From Pelagibacterium limicola (lineage in GTDB: Bacteria; Pseudomonadota; Alphaproteobacteria; Rhizobiales; Devosiaceae), in the NCBI RefSeq assembly GCF_015694405.1, contig NZ_JADQDB010000010.1, forward strand, positions 114,224 through 178,223: DNA of 64,000 nucleotides, in the 5' to 3' direction. Position numbers and translations under genes: made by a program. Positions 35,178-43,896 of the stretch are shown piece after piece (the stretch's first letter is position 1; the number at the start of each line of letters is the position of its first letter). The notes under the pieces are model-generated. The model was not told where the DNA came from and searched no databases. It worked only from the letters and a program-made list of their open reading frames with translations.

Positions 35178-36181
35178 GCAACCTCCACGATGGCCTTTAT
35201 GAGCGTATCACGATTGTTGAGTAGGTCCTGAAACTGCTCGGGGAGGGAATCAAGCCGGGCCGAATGTGTGCGCAGTGCCGCGGTATTGATTTCGCCTGCT
35301 GCAATGGCGGCAATAACGGTATCGAAATCCTCGCGCGTGGCGTTCCGGCTCCCCACCAGCTTCATTTCGCGCTTGTGGAATTCGGGATCGGCAAAGGTAA
35401 TCGAATTGGTGACCACGCTGACAAGGACATAGGTGCCGCCGTGAGCGAGGTAGGCGAAACCGGCCTCGATGGCGGCCGCATTGCCCGTGGCGTCGAACAC
35501 GATATCGTAACCCTCGCCATCGGTACGGGTCATGACCGCGTCCGCACCCTCCTCGAGCGCCATCGTGCTGTCAAAGCCGAATTTTTCGGCCACAAGATCG
35601 AGCCGGGAACGGCTGGCATCGAGAAGATGCACTTCAGCACCCCGCAAGCGCGCAAAAAGCGCAACCCCGAGCCCGATCGGACCTACCCCAACGACCAGCA
35701 CGCGATCGGCGCGCGTGAGTTCGGATCGCCGCACCGCGTGGGCGCCGATCGCCAGGAACTCGACCATGGCGGCCTCGAAAGGCTCGAGGCTTCCGGCAGG
35801 ATAAAGGTTCTCGAGCGGAACATGGATGCGCTCGCACATTCCCCCGTCGCGATGCACACCGAGCACCCCGATATTATAGCAGCAATTGGGCTTGCCGCGG
35901 CGACAGGCCCGGCACGTGCCGCAGGCGATATAGGGATTGATGATCACGAGATCGCCCCGGGCAAACGGGCCCGCGGCTTCCGCTACGCGTCCCGAAAGCT
36001 CGTGTCCCATGACCCGGGGATAGGCCAGAAACGGGTGCTTGCCCTCGAAGATGTGATAGTCCGTGCCGCAGATGCCCACGTGACCGATATCGACGGCGAC
36101 CCAACCTTCTCCCGGACTGGGGGGAAGTTCGCGTTCTTCAAGGCGAAGCGTGCCGGGTTGCTCGCAAACGAGGGCTTTCAT
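35174..36181 (-). CDS. Zinc alcohol dehydrogenase, L-galactonate 5-dehydrogenase (LgoD/RspB)-like
   Basis: A 335-residue medium-chain dehydrogenase. The catalytic zinc site is formed by Cys38 (GICGTD) and His60-Glu61 (MGHE). Structural zinc cysteines are 87, 90, 93 and 101 (CGTCRACRRGKPNCC), and the cofactor motif is GVGPIGLG. The C-terminal segment FADPEFHKREMKLVGSRNAT closely resembles that of E. coli LgoD (YjjN), which oxidises L-galactonate to D-tagaturonate. The following UxaB- and UxaA-like genes would then complete the route to 2-keto-3-deoxygluconate. CAGGAA precedes the ATG; the ABC ATPase gene ends 24 bases upstream. Confidence 0.82.
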   Translation of the reverse strand: MKALVCEQPGTLRLEERELPPSPGEGWVAVDIGHVGICGTDYHIFEGKHPFLAYPRVMGHELSGRVAEAAGPFARGDLVIINPYIACGTCRACRRGKPNCCYNIGVLGVHRDGGMCERIHVPLENLYPAGSLEPFEAAMVEFLAIGAHAVRRSELTRADRVLVVGVGPIGLGVALFARLRGAEVHLLDASRSRLDLVAEKFGFDSTMALEEGADAVMTRTDGEGYDIVFDATGNAAAIEAGFAYLAHGGTYVLVSVVTNSITFADPEFHKREMKLVGSRNATREDFDTVIAAIAAGEINTAALRTHSARLDSLPEQFQDLLNNRDTLIKAIVEVA

Positions 36182-36205
36182 GATCGGCGTTCCTGACCGT
36201 TCGTG

Positions 36206-36991
36206 CTAGGCCGCCGCACCGCGGGGGCGCCAGCCCTCGGGCAGCGATCCCTTGATGATGAGGCTTAGGATATCGTCTTGCGTCACATCGGAAATCCTGT
36301 GGGAGCCGACATTGCGCCCGTTGTTCATAACCATCACACGGTCGCAGAGCCGGAAGACGTCGTGCATGTCGTGGCTGACGAGAAAGATGCCGATCCCCTC
36401 GTCGCGCAGCTTCTGCACCAGTTCGGCAACCATTTCGGTCTCGGATGGCCCGAGCGCCGCGGTCGGTTCGTCCATGATCAGTGCACGGACGTTGAAATGA
36501 ATCGCACGGGCGATCGCGATGACCTGGCGCTGGCCGCCAGACATCTGCGCGACGGGGTCCCCGAGGTTCTTGAAATTGGGGTTCAGCCGCTGGAGCACCT
36601 CTCTGGCCTCGCGGAACATACGTTTGTCGTCGAGGTTGCCGAACCGCGTCTTGAGCTCGCGGCCAAGGAACAGGTTGGCCGGCGCATCGAGGTGATTGGC
36701 GAGAGCGAGATTTTGATAGATCGTCTCTATGCCGTGCTTGCGCGCAGCGGTCGGGGTGGCGATCTCGATCTTCTCTCCATCAAGATAGATTTCGCCCGCA
36801 CTGGGCGTCATGGCGCCGGACAGCATCCGCATGAGGCACGATTTGCCCGCGCCGTTGTGCCCGAGAATGCCGACGACCTCTCCCGGATATAGATCAATCG
36901 ATACGTCGCGGACCGCCTGTATGCCGCCGAAGTGCTTGGAGATGCCGCGCATCTCGACAAGGGGCGTGGCGCTTGATTGGAGGCTGGTCAT
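36206..36991 (-). CDS. Sugar ABC transporter ATP-binding protein, single-domain RbsA/FrcA type
   Basis: A 261-residue ABC ATPase: Walker A GHNGAGKS (44-51), Q loop IYQNLALA, signature MSGGQRQ, Walker B LIMDEP and VSHDMHDVF. Classical RbsA/XylG proteins have two fused ATPase domains of about 500 residues; this is a single domain, like the FrcA fructose transporter of rhizobia. It serves the permease and binding protein encoded upstream in the operon. The ATG at 36991 is preferred to a GTG six codons earlier. Confidence 0.9.
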   Translation of the reverse strand: MTSLQSSATPLVEMRGISKHFGGIQAVRDVSIDLYPGEVVGILGHNGAGKSCLMRMLSGAMTPSAGEIYLDGEKIEIATPTAARKHGIETIYQNLALANHLDAPANLFLGRELKTRFGNLDDKRMFREAREVLQRLNPNFKNLGDPVAQMSGGQRQVIAIARAIHFNVRALIMDEPTAALGPSETEMVAELVQKLRDEGIGIFLVSHDMHDVFRLCDRVMVMNNGRNVGSHRISDVTQDDILSLIIKGSLPEGWRPRGAAA

Positions 36992-37021
36992 GCTCGTATT
37001 CCGGATCACAAAGGGGTGGTA

Positions 37022-37049
37022 CCGGGAGCGCGTTCGAGCGCGCTCCCGG
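37022..37049 (-). terminator. Intercistronic stem-loop after the sugar-binding protein gene
   Basis: CCGGGAGCGCG (37022-37032) and CGCGCTCCCGG (37039-37049) form a perfect 11-bp stem with a 6-base loop, between the binding-protein stop (37061) and the ATPase start (36991). No U tract follows. It probably stabilises the upstream message or lowers downstream expression. Confidence 0.65.
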
Positions 37050-37060
37050 AAGGGTCGGGA

Positions 37061-38008
37061 TTAATAAAGGACGTTCTGCGCCTCATCGGCATCGATGTTG
37101 TCGGCGGTAACAACGACAACGCCTGTATTGATGAAGCTTTCGACGGCCTCTCCGGCCAGCAGCTTGGCAATGGTCTGGACGCCCAATTCACCCATCTGGA
37201 ACGAACCCTGCACCGCAATCGCGGCAAGCACGCCGTCGCGGACAAACTGTTGCAGATCCTCGTTGCCGTCAAAGCCAAGGGCAACGAGCGAGCCCTCGCG
37301 CCCCGCCTGGACGATCGCCCGGCCCATGCCGACCGCCGTCGGTTCGTTGGCACCGAAGATGCCGTCGAGTTCTGGATAGGCTGCAAGGATATCGGTCGTC
37401 TGGTTGAGCGCCGTCGCCATCTGGGACTGGGAATAGAGCGTATTGACGATCTCGATGTCGGAATTGGCTTCGATATAGGCAGCAAAGCCGCCCACACGGC
37501 CAATTTCCGAGCCGACGCCCGGCACATAGGACATGATGGCGATCTGGCCTTCATTGCCGATGGCATCGATCATGACTTGCGCCATCAACTCGCCCGCCGC
37601 CTGGTTGTCCGTCGAAAGGAACGCCTGGTAATATTCCTCGGCCCCTTCTGCGAGCATGGAGTCGATGATGACCACCGGAATGCCGCTTTCATAGGCGCGC
37701 TGGACCGAAGGAACCAGGGCTTCCGGATCGGATGGCGCCAGGACGATGCCGGCGACGCCGCGGTTGATCGCGTTGTCGACCAGATTGACCTGTGCCGCGA
37801 TATCGGATTCCGAGGCCGGCCCGTCAAAGCTCATGGTATAACCCTCAAGCCCCTCCATGCCAGCTTCGGCGCCGCGATTGACGTTCTGCCAGAAATTGGA
37901 GCTCGTGGTCTTGACGATCACGGCGATTTCGTCGGCCATCACGGCGGCCGGAAGTGCTGTCAGCGATATGGCTCCTGCAAGGGCCAAGGTATGCAATACG
38001 GACTTCAT
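37061..38008 (-). CDS. Sugar ABC transporter substrate-binding protein (RbsB-like)
   Basis: A 315-residue periplasmic binding protein of the ribose/galactose type. A signal peptide (SVLHTLALAGAISLTALPAAVMA) is followed by IAVIVKTTSSNFWQNVNRGAE and the second-lobe pattern DGIFGANEPTAVGMGRAI and VALGFDGNEDLQQF. The ligand is presumably a monosaccharide, L-galactose or L-fucose by context. The ATG at 38008 has a strong AGGAGGAAACA site; the extension to 38077 overlaps the permease gene and is rejected. Confidence 0.92.
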   Translation of the reverse strand: MKSVLHTLALAGAISLTALPAAVMADEIAVIVKTTSSNFWQNVNRGAEAGMEGLEGYTMSFDGPASESDIAAQVNLVDNAINRGVAGIVLAPSDPEALVPSVQRAYESGIPVVIIDSMLAEGAEEYYQAFLSTDNQAAGELMAQVMIDAIGNEGQIAIMSYVPGVGSEIGRVGGFAAYIEANSDIEIVNTLYSQSQMATALNQTTDILAAYPELDGIFGANEPTAVGMGRAIVQAGREGSLVALGFDGNEDLQQFVRDGVLAAIAVQGSFQMGELGVQTIAKLLAGEAVESFINTGVVVVTADNIDADEAQNVLY

Positions 38009-38051
38009 TGTTTCCTCCTGATTGAAAGTCCAAGGCGAAATGCGGCACGCC

Positions 38052-39092
38052 TCAGCGCCGATTGCGCAACTGATCAATATAGACGGCCCCTATCACCACG
38101 CAGCCGATGACGATCTGCTGGATGAAGGCTGAGACGCCCGCCATATTGAGTCCGTTGCGCAAAATTCCGATAATGAAGGCACCGATCATGGTGCCCGAGA
38201 TTGACCCCACGCCCCCCATCAGGGAAGCGCCGCCAATTACGGCCGCCGCGATGGCGTCGAGTTCATACATGACGCCCTCGTTCGGCTGGGCGGTGACCAG
38301 ACGCGACATGAGGACGATGCCGGCAAGCCCGGCGAGAAACCCCGAAATTGCATAGGCTGCGAGCTTGGTGCATTCGACATTTACGCCCGACAGGCGCGCT
38401 GCCTCTTCATTGGAGCCCACCGCATAGATGTGACGGCCGAACTGGCGGCGCTTGAGCACATAGGCCGCAAAGAGCGCTACGGCGAGAAGCAGGATCGCCG
38501 GGAAGGGAATGCCGGGAAACACCATACGCGGCAGGCCGTTCGCCTGAGTCTCGACGATCCGGAACAGGGCGCCATTGCCGAGGAGGCCGAATTCCTGCCC
38601 CAGTTGCGAAACCGGAGAAGCCCCGGTCAGCTGTAGCGCCAGACCGCGCGCGATCATCATCATCCCCAACGTGGCGATGAAGGGCGCAATACGCAGGCGG
38701 GTGATGACGAGACCGTTCACCATACCGCAGAGTGTCCCAACGATCAGACCTCCGCCCATTCCGAGGGGCACGGGAAGCCCAGCCTTGACCAAAAGTCCGG
38801 CCACAGTGCCGGAAAGCGCAAGAACCGAACCCACGCTCAGATCTATTCCTCCTGTGAGGATGACCACGGTCAGCCCGATCCCCAACAGACCGATCACCGC
38901 GGTCTGCAACAGCACAGACATGGCATTATTGGGCGTCAGAAAGGCACTGTTGAGAAAGGCAAAGGCGACGATCAGACCAATCAGCGTCACGAGGGCCGAG
39001 ATACGGTGAAGCATGTCTGCCTTGACCGGCATGCCGAGCCCCTCGCGAGGAAAAAGCCCAGCCGTGCCATCGCCCGCGCCGAATACTCTCAT
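38052..39092 (-). CDS. Sugar ABC transporter permease (RbsC-like)
   Basis: A 346-residue permease with about nine to ten hydrophobic segments and RbsC-type stretches: NAMSVLLQTAVIGLLGIGLTVVILTGGIDLSVGS, MMMIARGLALQL, YAVGSNEEAARLSGVNV and ELDAIAAAVIGGASLMGG. It is the first gene of the minus-strand sugar operon. The ATG at 39092 is chosen because AAAGAGGAGG precedes it by about 9 bases; the longer frame to 39197 has no ribosome site. Confidence 0.93.
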   Translation of the reverse strand: MRVFGAGDGTAGLFPREGLGMPVKADMLHRISALVTLIGLIVAFAFLNSAFLTPNNAMSVLLQTAVIGLLGIGLTVVILTGGIDLSVGSVLALSGTVAGLLVKAGLPVPLGMGGGLIVGTLCGMVNGLVITRLRIAPFIATLGMMMIARGLALQLTGASPVSQLGQEFGLLGNGALFRIVETQANGLPRMVFPGIPFPAILLLAVALFAAYVLKRRQFGRHIYAVGSNEEAARLSGVNVECTKLAAYAISGFLAGLAGIVLMSRLVTAQPNEGVMYELDAIAAAVIGGASLMGGVGSISGTMIGAFIIGILRNGLNMAGVSAFIQQIVIGCVVIGAVYIDQLRNRR

Positions 39093-39148
39093 CAAATCAG
39101 TCCTCCTCTTTCCCGGTTCGGTTGCCCAGCCGTGGGAAAGCCATTTTA

Positions 39149-39192
39149 TGCCGCAAACGCTTTGGTCCGCGCTCGATACCCTGGTTGCGGCA
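39149..39192. promoter_or_regulatory. Inverted repeat in the divergent sugar-operon promoter region
   Basis: TGCCGCAA (39149-39156) and TTGCGGCA (39185-39192) are perfect inverted copies 36 bp apart, in the 208-base gap between the permease gene (start 39092) and the GntR gene (start 39301). The gap also holds an AT-rich block at 39228-39250 that should contain promoter elements. The GntR protein encoded next door is the natural candidate ligand. Confidence 0.4.
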
Positions 39193-39300
39193 ATCAAGGC
39201 ATGCAGGAATGCTCTGGGTCAACTGTTTTTAATTTTTAATATACATCGTGCCAAAAATGCGTTTTAATCCTTTCGGTTGGAAGCGAACGGTATCTTAAAA

Positions 39301-40245
39301 ATGGCGCGCTCGAATGATCGCTACAAATCCGCATACAACCAGATGCTCGAAATCCTGGAGACGATGGAGCCGGGGCACGAACTACCTTCGGAAACCAATC
39401 TGGCCAGCGAGCTGGGCGTCAGCAGAACCATCGTAAGATCGGTGCTCGCCCACCTTCAGAAAGTGCGGATCATCTCCTGGCGGGGTCGCCGGAAGCGGTT
39501 GTTGCGCCGGCCCCTGGGGTCCGAGCGCTTTCCGGAAAGCGAAGTGGAGAGCGCCGCCGAACGGCTGGAGGACAGGTTCCTCGAATGGGTTCTGCGAACC
39601 GACGTGGCCCCGGATACGCGGCTCAACGTCTCGCTGCTTTCCCGGCAGTTCGGTACGTCCCCCCATATGCTGCAGGAATTTCTCGTGCGCTTTTCCCGTT
39701 TCGGCATTGTCGAGCATCTGACGACCGGGGGTTGGGTATTGCGTGGCTTCACGGCCCAATATGCGATCGAATTATCCGAATTTCGCGAAATGATCGAACT
39801 CGCTTCGGTCAAAAAGCTCGTGGCGCTCGATGTCGGCCATCCGATCTGGCAGGAGCTTGACGATCTCGCGCGCGACCACCAGCTGCTGCTCGAGGAGGTC
39901 GAGACGCGGTACCGCGACTTTTCCGCACTGGACGACCGCCTGCACAGCACGATCAACAGCGTTCAGGACAATCGCTTTACGCGCGAGTTCCAATCCCTGA
40001 TTTCCATGATCTTCCACTACCACTATCAATGGAACAAACGGCTCGAGAAACAGCGAAATACGGTCGCGATCCGCGAGCACCTGGCCTATATTGAGGCACT
40101 TCTAAGCCGGGATCTGGAGCGCGCGCGCGCGGCATCGCTAGCCCATCTCGCCACGGCCCGGCAAACACTTCTGGCCTCGACGGGGACTACCGTGCCTATC
40201 GAGACTTCGCAATTGCCGGATCGGCCGGCCGTACCAGCTGAGTAA
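39301..40245 (+). CDS. GntR-family regulator with two N-terminal winged helices and an FCD domain
   Basis: A 314-residue regulator, longer than the usual 220-250 of FadR-type proteins. The first GntR winged helix is at about 5-70 (LPSETNLASELGVSRTIVRSVLAHLQ). A second one follows at about 85-150 (RLNVSLLSRQFGTSPHMLQEFLVRFSRFGIVEHL), then an FCD-like helical domain (about 155-300; EFREMIELASVKKL, YRDFSALDDRLHS). The tandem winged helices are unusual. It is divergent from the sugar operon and 11 bases upstream of the hydrolase gene, so it likely controls both. The ATG at 39301 is used; a TTG eight codons upstream is an alternative. Confidence 0.8.
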   Translation: MARSNDRYKSAYNQMLEILETMEPGHELPSETNLASELGVSRTIVRSVLAHLQKVRIISWRGRRKRLLRRPLGSERFPESEVESAAERLEDRFLEWVLRTDVAPDTRLNVSLLSRQFGTSPHMLQEFLVRFSRFGIVEHLTTGGWVLRGFTAQYAIELSEFREMIELASVKKLVALDVGHPIWQELDDLARDHQLLLEEVETRYRDFSALDDRLHSTINSVQDNRFTREFQSLISMIFHYHYQWNKRLEKQRNTVAIREHLAYIEALLSRDLERARAASLAHLATARQTLLASTGTTVPIETSQLPDRPAVPAE

Positions 40246-40256
40246 GGCGCAAGGAC

Positions 40257-41222
40257 ATGGCAGGACCGCACACAGAAACCCCCGCCGGAGTTGATCGATC
40301 CGAGCGTTTTCTCTACACGACCTTGGGGCTACTGGAACGCAGCAGACTGGACATGATACTGCCCCACGAGCACGTTTTCGTTGACCTCAGGACCCCGGAT
40401 CAGCCCGGCTATGCGCGAGCTGACGAGACCGAGGTCGTTGCGGTAATGGCCCCGAGAATCGAGGAGATCAAGGAGCGCGGCGTCACAGCGCTGGTCGAAT
40501 GTTCGACAGTTGGCGTAGGCCGTCGGGCCGATATCGATCTCGCCGTTTCGCGCGCCACGGGCTTCCCGATCGTCGTACCGACCGGCAGCTATCGCGAACC
40601 GTGGATCACACCGTTTGTTCGCGAGGCCGAGGACGACGCACTGGAAGCCTGGATGTTCGGCGAATTGACCGAGCGCTTCGATGAGGCCGATTATCGCGCC
40701 GGATGGATCAAGCTCAGCGCCGGCGATGACGGGATCACCCAACTCGAAGAGCGCGTTTTGCGCGCTGCTGCCCGCGCCGCCGCCCGAACCGGTGCGGTCA
40801 TCGGCAGCCATACGATACGAGGCCGTGTCGCGATGCAGCAACTCGATATCATCGAGCAGGAGGGCTATTCGGCGTCGCGCTTCATCTGGATCCATACCCA
40901 GGAAGAGCCCGATCTTAGTTTTCACGATGAGGCGGTGTCCCGGGGCGCCTGGATCGAATACGACCACGTCTCCCGCAGCCCGGACGAGGATGTGAAATCA
41001 CTCATCTTGCAGGCGTTGGAAAAGGGATACGGTGGCAATCTGCTGGTCAGCCATGACCTCGGATGGTTCGATCCGGCCTTACCAAAAGGCGGCAACCAGC
41101 GCCCCTATACCCACCTCTCGGATGTCATGTTACCCCTGCTGAAAGCTTCCGGCGTCGACGAGGAAACGCTGGGGCTTCTGACGATGGAAAATCCTTTCCG
41201 GGCTTTTGCGCGGCCCGCCTGA
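40257..41222 (+). CDS. Phosphotriesterase-family metal hydrolase, candidate sugar lactonase
   Basis: A 321-residue amidohydrolase-superfamily protein of the phosphotriesterase homology group. Metal ligands are visible: His37 and His39 in LPHEHVF, a bridging Lys in AGWIKLSAG, His in GSHTIRG, His in IHTQEE and Asp in SHDLGW. Several members of this group hydrolyse sugar lactones. Co-expressed with the GntR regulator and divergent from a sugar-oxidising operon that otherwise lacks a lactonase, it could open the L-galactono- or L-fucono-lactone made by the aldose dehydrogenase. The substrate is inferred. Confidence 0.75.
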   Translation: MAGPHTETPAGVDRSERFLYTTLGLLERSRLDMILPHEHVFVDLRTPDQPGYARADETEVVAVMAPRIEEIKERGVTALVECSTVGVGRRADIDLAVSRATGFPIVVPTGSYREPWITPFVREAEDDALEAWMFGELTERFDEADYRAGWIKLSAGDDGITQLEERVLRAAARAAARTGAVIGSHTIRGRVAMQQLDIIEQEGYSASRFIWIHTQEEPDLSFHDEAVSRGAWIEYDHVSRSPDEDVKSLILQALEKGYGGNLLVSHDLGWFDPALPKGGNQRPYTHLSDVMLPLLKASGVDEETLGLLTMENPFRAFARPA

Positions 41223-41244
41223 GCAGAAGTCGCCAACGCCAAAA

Positions 41245-41257
41245 TGAAACGTTATCA
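41245..41257. promoter_or_regulatory. LacI-type operator candidate, distal copy
   Basis: TGAAACGTTATCA is built around the central palindrome AACGTT typical of LacI-family operators. Its exact reverse complement occurs at 41568-41580. It lies 23 bases after the hydrolase stop. The LacI-family protein encoded in the downstream operon (46754-47863) is the obvious candidate ligand. Confidence 0.55.
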
Positions 41258-41567
41258 ACGGATTTGATCGGAACTCGACACCGGGATGCTTGTCGCGGTC
41301 ATCTCCAGACGCTTTTCGAGACCCCTCCAAGGGGACGAAATGACCGGCCCGAAAAGCAGAGGCGGCAGGTGGGGCGGCCATCGGATTTATCCGGAGCACG
41401 AATTAAAGCCCGCTGGAAAGTCAGCATAATTTACCTATTTACCGACCAGTCCCGCGTTTTCTGGCTTGGGCAATGGCCCCCTGACTCTGAACGTCACCCT
41501 TGAAGTGGACCCTCGGCGTCGATTCTTCGCCCCGCAGACGCGAGTCTTGCCAATGCCGTTTTTTTGA

Positions 41568-41580
41568 TGATAACGTTTCA
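41568..41580. promoter_or_regulatory. LacI-type operator candidate, promoter-proximal copy
   Basis: TGATAACGTTTCA is the exact reverse complement of the site at 41245-41257 and lies 50 bases before the binding-protein ATG, where it could overlap or follow the promoter. Two inverted copies 323 bp apart would allow repression by looping. Confidence 0.6.
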
Positions 41581-41629
41581 ATTAAGTTGAGTGTCCATAA
41601 GGGCTCCAGCTGAAAAGGGAGGAAGTCAA

Positions 41630-42925
41630 ATGAAGAATGGATTATTCGGCCTGCGCAGGCCGGCTATTGTCGGAGCCGCGAGCGCAGCGTTACTGCTCGG
41701 CACGTCACCAGCCGCACTCCAGGCCCAGGAAGTGAGCGGAGAACTTATAATCTTGCAGTGGTTGGGTGGGACGGAAGCCGAACTTTGGGCCGACCTGCAA
41801 GCGGCCTTCATGGAAGCCAATCCCGGCGTGACGGTTCGGGAACTCGTCGTGACCGGCGTGGGCGACATGCGAGGCGCGATGCGCACCGCCCTGCTCGGCG
41901 GCGAGACCGTGGACATCATCATCAACACCTGGCCCGCCTTCCGCGCAGAGCTTGCCGATGCCGGCATTATCCAACCTATCGACGATGCGTGGACCGAGAA
42001 TGACTGGAGCACCCAACTGAGTGACAGTTGGCGCACGCTCGGCGCGATCGGCGACGACACCTATGGGCTGACCTACACCTACGGCAACCGCTCGGGTATC
42101 TGGTACAAAACCGAGCATCTCGAGAACGCTGGCATCGAGCCGCCGCAGACATGGGACGCGTTGATCGCCAGCTTCGATACCCTCAAAGCCGCGGGCCACG
42201 AAGCGCCTTTCGCCGTTCCCGCGCAGTTCTGGGCGCATAGCGAGCTGTTTGAAACGCTGCTCATCCGCACCTCTGGCGTCGAAACCGCAACGGCACTTGC
42301 CGCTCATGACATTCCCTGGACCGATCCCGCCGTCCGGGCCGCGCTGGAAAAATATGCCGAATTGCTCGCTGCAGGGTGTTGCGCCAGCGCCTCCACCATG
42401 CTGGCCAGCGATTGGGATGCGGAGGCCGACCAGCTCTTTCTGGCAGACAACCGGAACTATCTGTTGATCGGCATGTGGATGAATACCCGTGCGCGCAACG
42501 ACTACGGTCTGAGCGAGGGCGAGGACTATTCCATGTTCCAGTTCCCCGCCCTCGGCCTTGGTCATGACGACACGTCCATGGTCGACTCCAAGGAACTGAA
42601 CCTGACCACCAACGGCAACAACCCCGAGGCCGCCATCGCGTTCTTTGACTTCATGTTGTCGGCAGAGGCCTCGGAGATTCAAGCCGGTTACGGCTTTGCG
42701 TCCCCGAGTTCGGAAGCCGACACCTCGCTCCTGGGTCCGGTGCAGCAGATCTCGACGGCGGCCGTGGCGGAATCGCAGGTCCAGTTCGTCCTCGGCGATC
42801 TCTTGCCGGGCGATCTCGTCGATGAGTATCGGGTACAACTGCAACGCTTCCTCCAGGACCCCAGCGATGCGATGATCGACTCCGTGCTCGAGGCCATCGA
42901 AGCGAAGGCACAGGTTTCCTACTGA
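41630..42925 (+). CDS. Carbohydrate ABC transporter substrate-binding protein (SBP family 1)
   Basis: A 431-residue periplasmic binding protein with a signal peptide (AIVGAASAALLLGTSPAALQAQ, cleavage near 32). The mature part has the family 1 pattern: an ILQWLGGTEAELWADL opening, FMEANPGV, YTYGNRSGIWYKTEHLENAGIEPPQTWD and NNPEAAIAFFDFMLS. The ligand is likely an oligosaccharide because two leaderless glycosidases are encoded in the same operon. The start has GGGAGGAAG. The stop overlaps the permease start (TGATG). Confidence 0.92.
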   Translation: MKNGLFGLRRPAIVGAASAALLLGTSPAALQAQEVSGELIILQWLGGTEAELWADLQAAFMEANPGVTVRELVVTGVGDMRGAMRTALLGGETVDIIINTWPAFRAELADAGIIQPIDDAWTENDWSTQLSDSWRTLGAIGDDTYGLTYTYGNRSGIWYKTEHLENAGIEPPQTWDALIASFDTLKAAGHEAPFAVPAQFWAHSELFETLLIRTSGVETATALAAHDIPWTDPAVRAALEKYAELLAAGCCASASTMLASDWDAEADQLFLADNRNYLLIGMWMNTRARNDYGLSEGEDYSMFQFPALGLGHDDTSMVDSKELNLTTNGNNPEAAIAFFDFMLSAEASEIQAGYGFASPSSEADTSLLGPVQQISTAAVAESQVQFVLGDLLPGDLVDEYRVQLQRFLQDPSDAMIDSVLEAIEAKAQVSY

Positions 42926-43896
42926 TGTCCAACGGCGTCGTAAACGGCGAGACGGCGCCGTCCGGACCAACCAGCACCGCGCGCGGCGGCCGGGCCATTC
43001 CGGGCGCCGCGCACGAGGGGCGTCTCTGGCGTCTGTCCGACACTCCGGCGGCTTGGCTGCTCATCCTGCCGGTTCTGGTCTTTTTCAGTATTTCGGTCGT
43101 CTATCCGCTCGCGGAGACGATCCGTCTGAGCTTCTTCGACATTCGGGGATTGTCGGCTCCCCGGTACGTCGGCTTGGGCAACTACATCGCTCTTTTCGCC
43201 GATCCCCTGTTTAGGAACACGATCGTCACGGCCCTGATCTTTACGCTGGGGGTAACGGCCATTTCCGTTTCCATCGGATGGGGGCTGGCGATGTTGAGCG
43301 CTTTCGCACCGGCCCAGACCATGCCATTCCGCATGATGGTTTTCGCCGCGTTCGGAATATCCGAAACGGTATCGGCCTATATGTGGATCATGATCCTGCG
43401 ACCCGACCAGGCCGGGCTTCTCAACAGCATCATCGGCATATTCAATCCCGGCTTCGCCCATGCCTGGCTCGGCGACCAGAACACCGCCCTTTGGGCACTG
43501 ATCATCGCGGCGAGCTGGAGCGCGGTCGGGCTGCCCCTTCTCCTGTGTTTCGCCGCAGTGCAGGCGATCCCCAAAAGCGTACTCGAAGCCGCATACATGG
43601 ATGGCGCGAGGCCCACCTCAATCATGCGTCACATCATGATGCCGCTGTCCCTGCCAGGGGTGCGCGTTGCCATCTTTATTAACCTGCTCAATGCCCTGCG
43701 CGCTTTCGACATCATTTTTGTGCTGACAGGCGGTGGGCCGGTCCGCTCGACCGAAACCATCGGCTATTTCATGTATCGGGAGTCCATGACCCAGTTCAAA
43801 CTGGGCTATGGCGCCGCGGCCACCGTTGTGCTGCTGATCGCCGTGCTGGTGGTCTCGATCCCCGCCATCCTCCAGCGCACGGCAGGTGCGAAATGA
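42925..43896 (+). CDS. Carbohydrate ABC transporter permease (UgpA/MalF-like)
   Basis: A 323-residue permease with six membrane segments after a polar N terminus of about 45 residues. The MalF/UgpA-type features YVGLGNYIALFADPLF and the coupling loop EAAYMDGARPTSIMRHIMMPLSLPG (EAA motif, near 210-234) are clear, as is FVLTGGGPVRSTETI. It pairs with the next permease; the two genes overlap by four bases (ATGA). Confidence 0.93.
   Translation: MSNGVVNGETAPSGPTSTARGGRAIPGAAHEGRLWRLSDTPAAWLLILPVLVFFSISVVYPLAETIRLSFFDIRGLSAPRYVGLGNYIALFADPLFRNTIVTALIFTLGVTAISVSIGWGLAMLSAFAPAQTMPFRMMVFAAFGISETVSAYMWIMILRPDQAGLLNSIIGIFNPGFAHAWLGDQNTALWALIIAASWSAVGLPLLLCFAAVQAIPKSVLEAAYMDGARPTSIMRHIMMPLSLPGVRVAIFINLLNALRAFDIIFVLTGGGPVRSTETIGYFMYRESMTQFKLGYGAAATVVLLIAVLVVSIPAILQRTAGAK

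Larger units (their letters stand above)
41223..41629. other. Non-coding 407-base gap with two inverted LacI-type sites
   Basis: No convincing gene was found between the hydrolase stop and the binding-protein start. Base composition is less GC-rich in places (41420-41445, 41560-41590). The two ends carry the same 13-base LacI-type motif in opposite orientation, described separately. The middle (41330-41440) has short open frames with no recognisable product. Confidence 0.5.

Noticed and set aside
36992..37060. The strong stem-loop as a full terminator splitting the sugar operon
   Set aside because: There is no U tract, and the ATPase is required by the upstream permease and binding protein, so read-through is expected.
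41330..41520. Possible remnant of an insertion sequence or a small gene in the gap before the second sugar operon
   Set aside because: Short frames exist but no inverted ends, duplication or transposase motif could be shown, so it is left as non-coding sequence.
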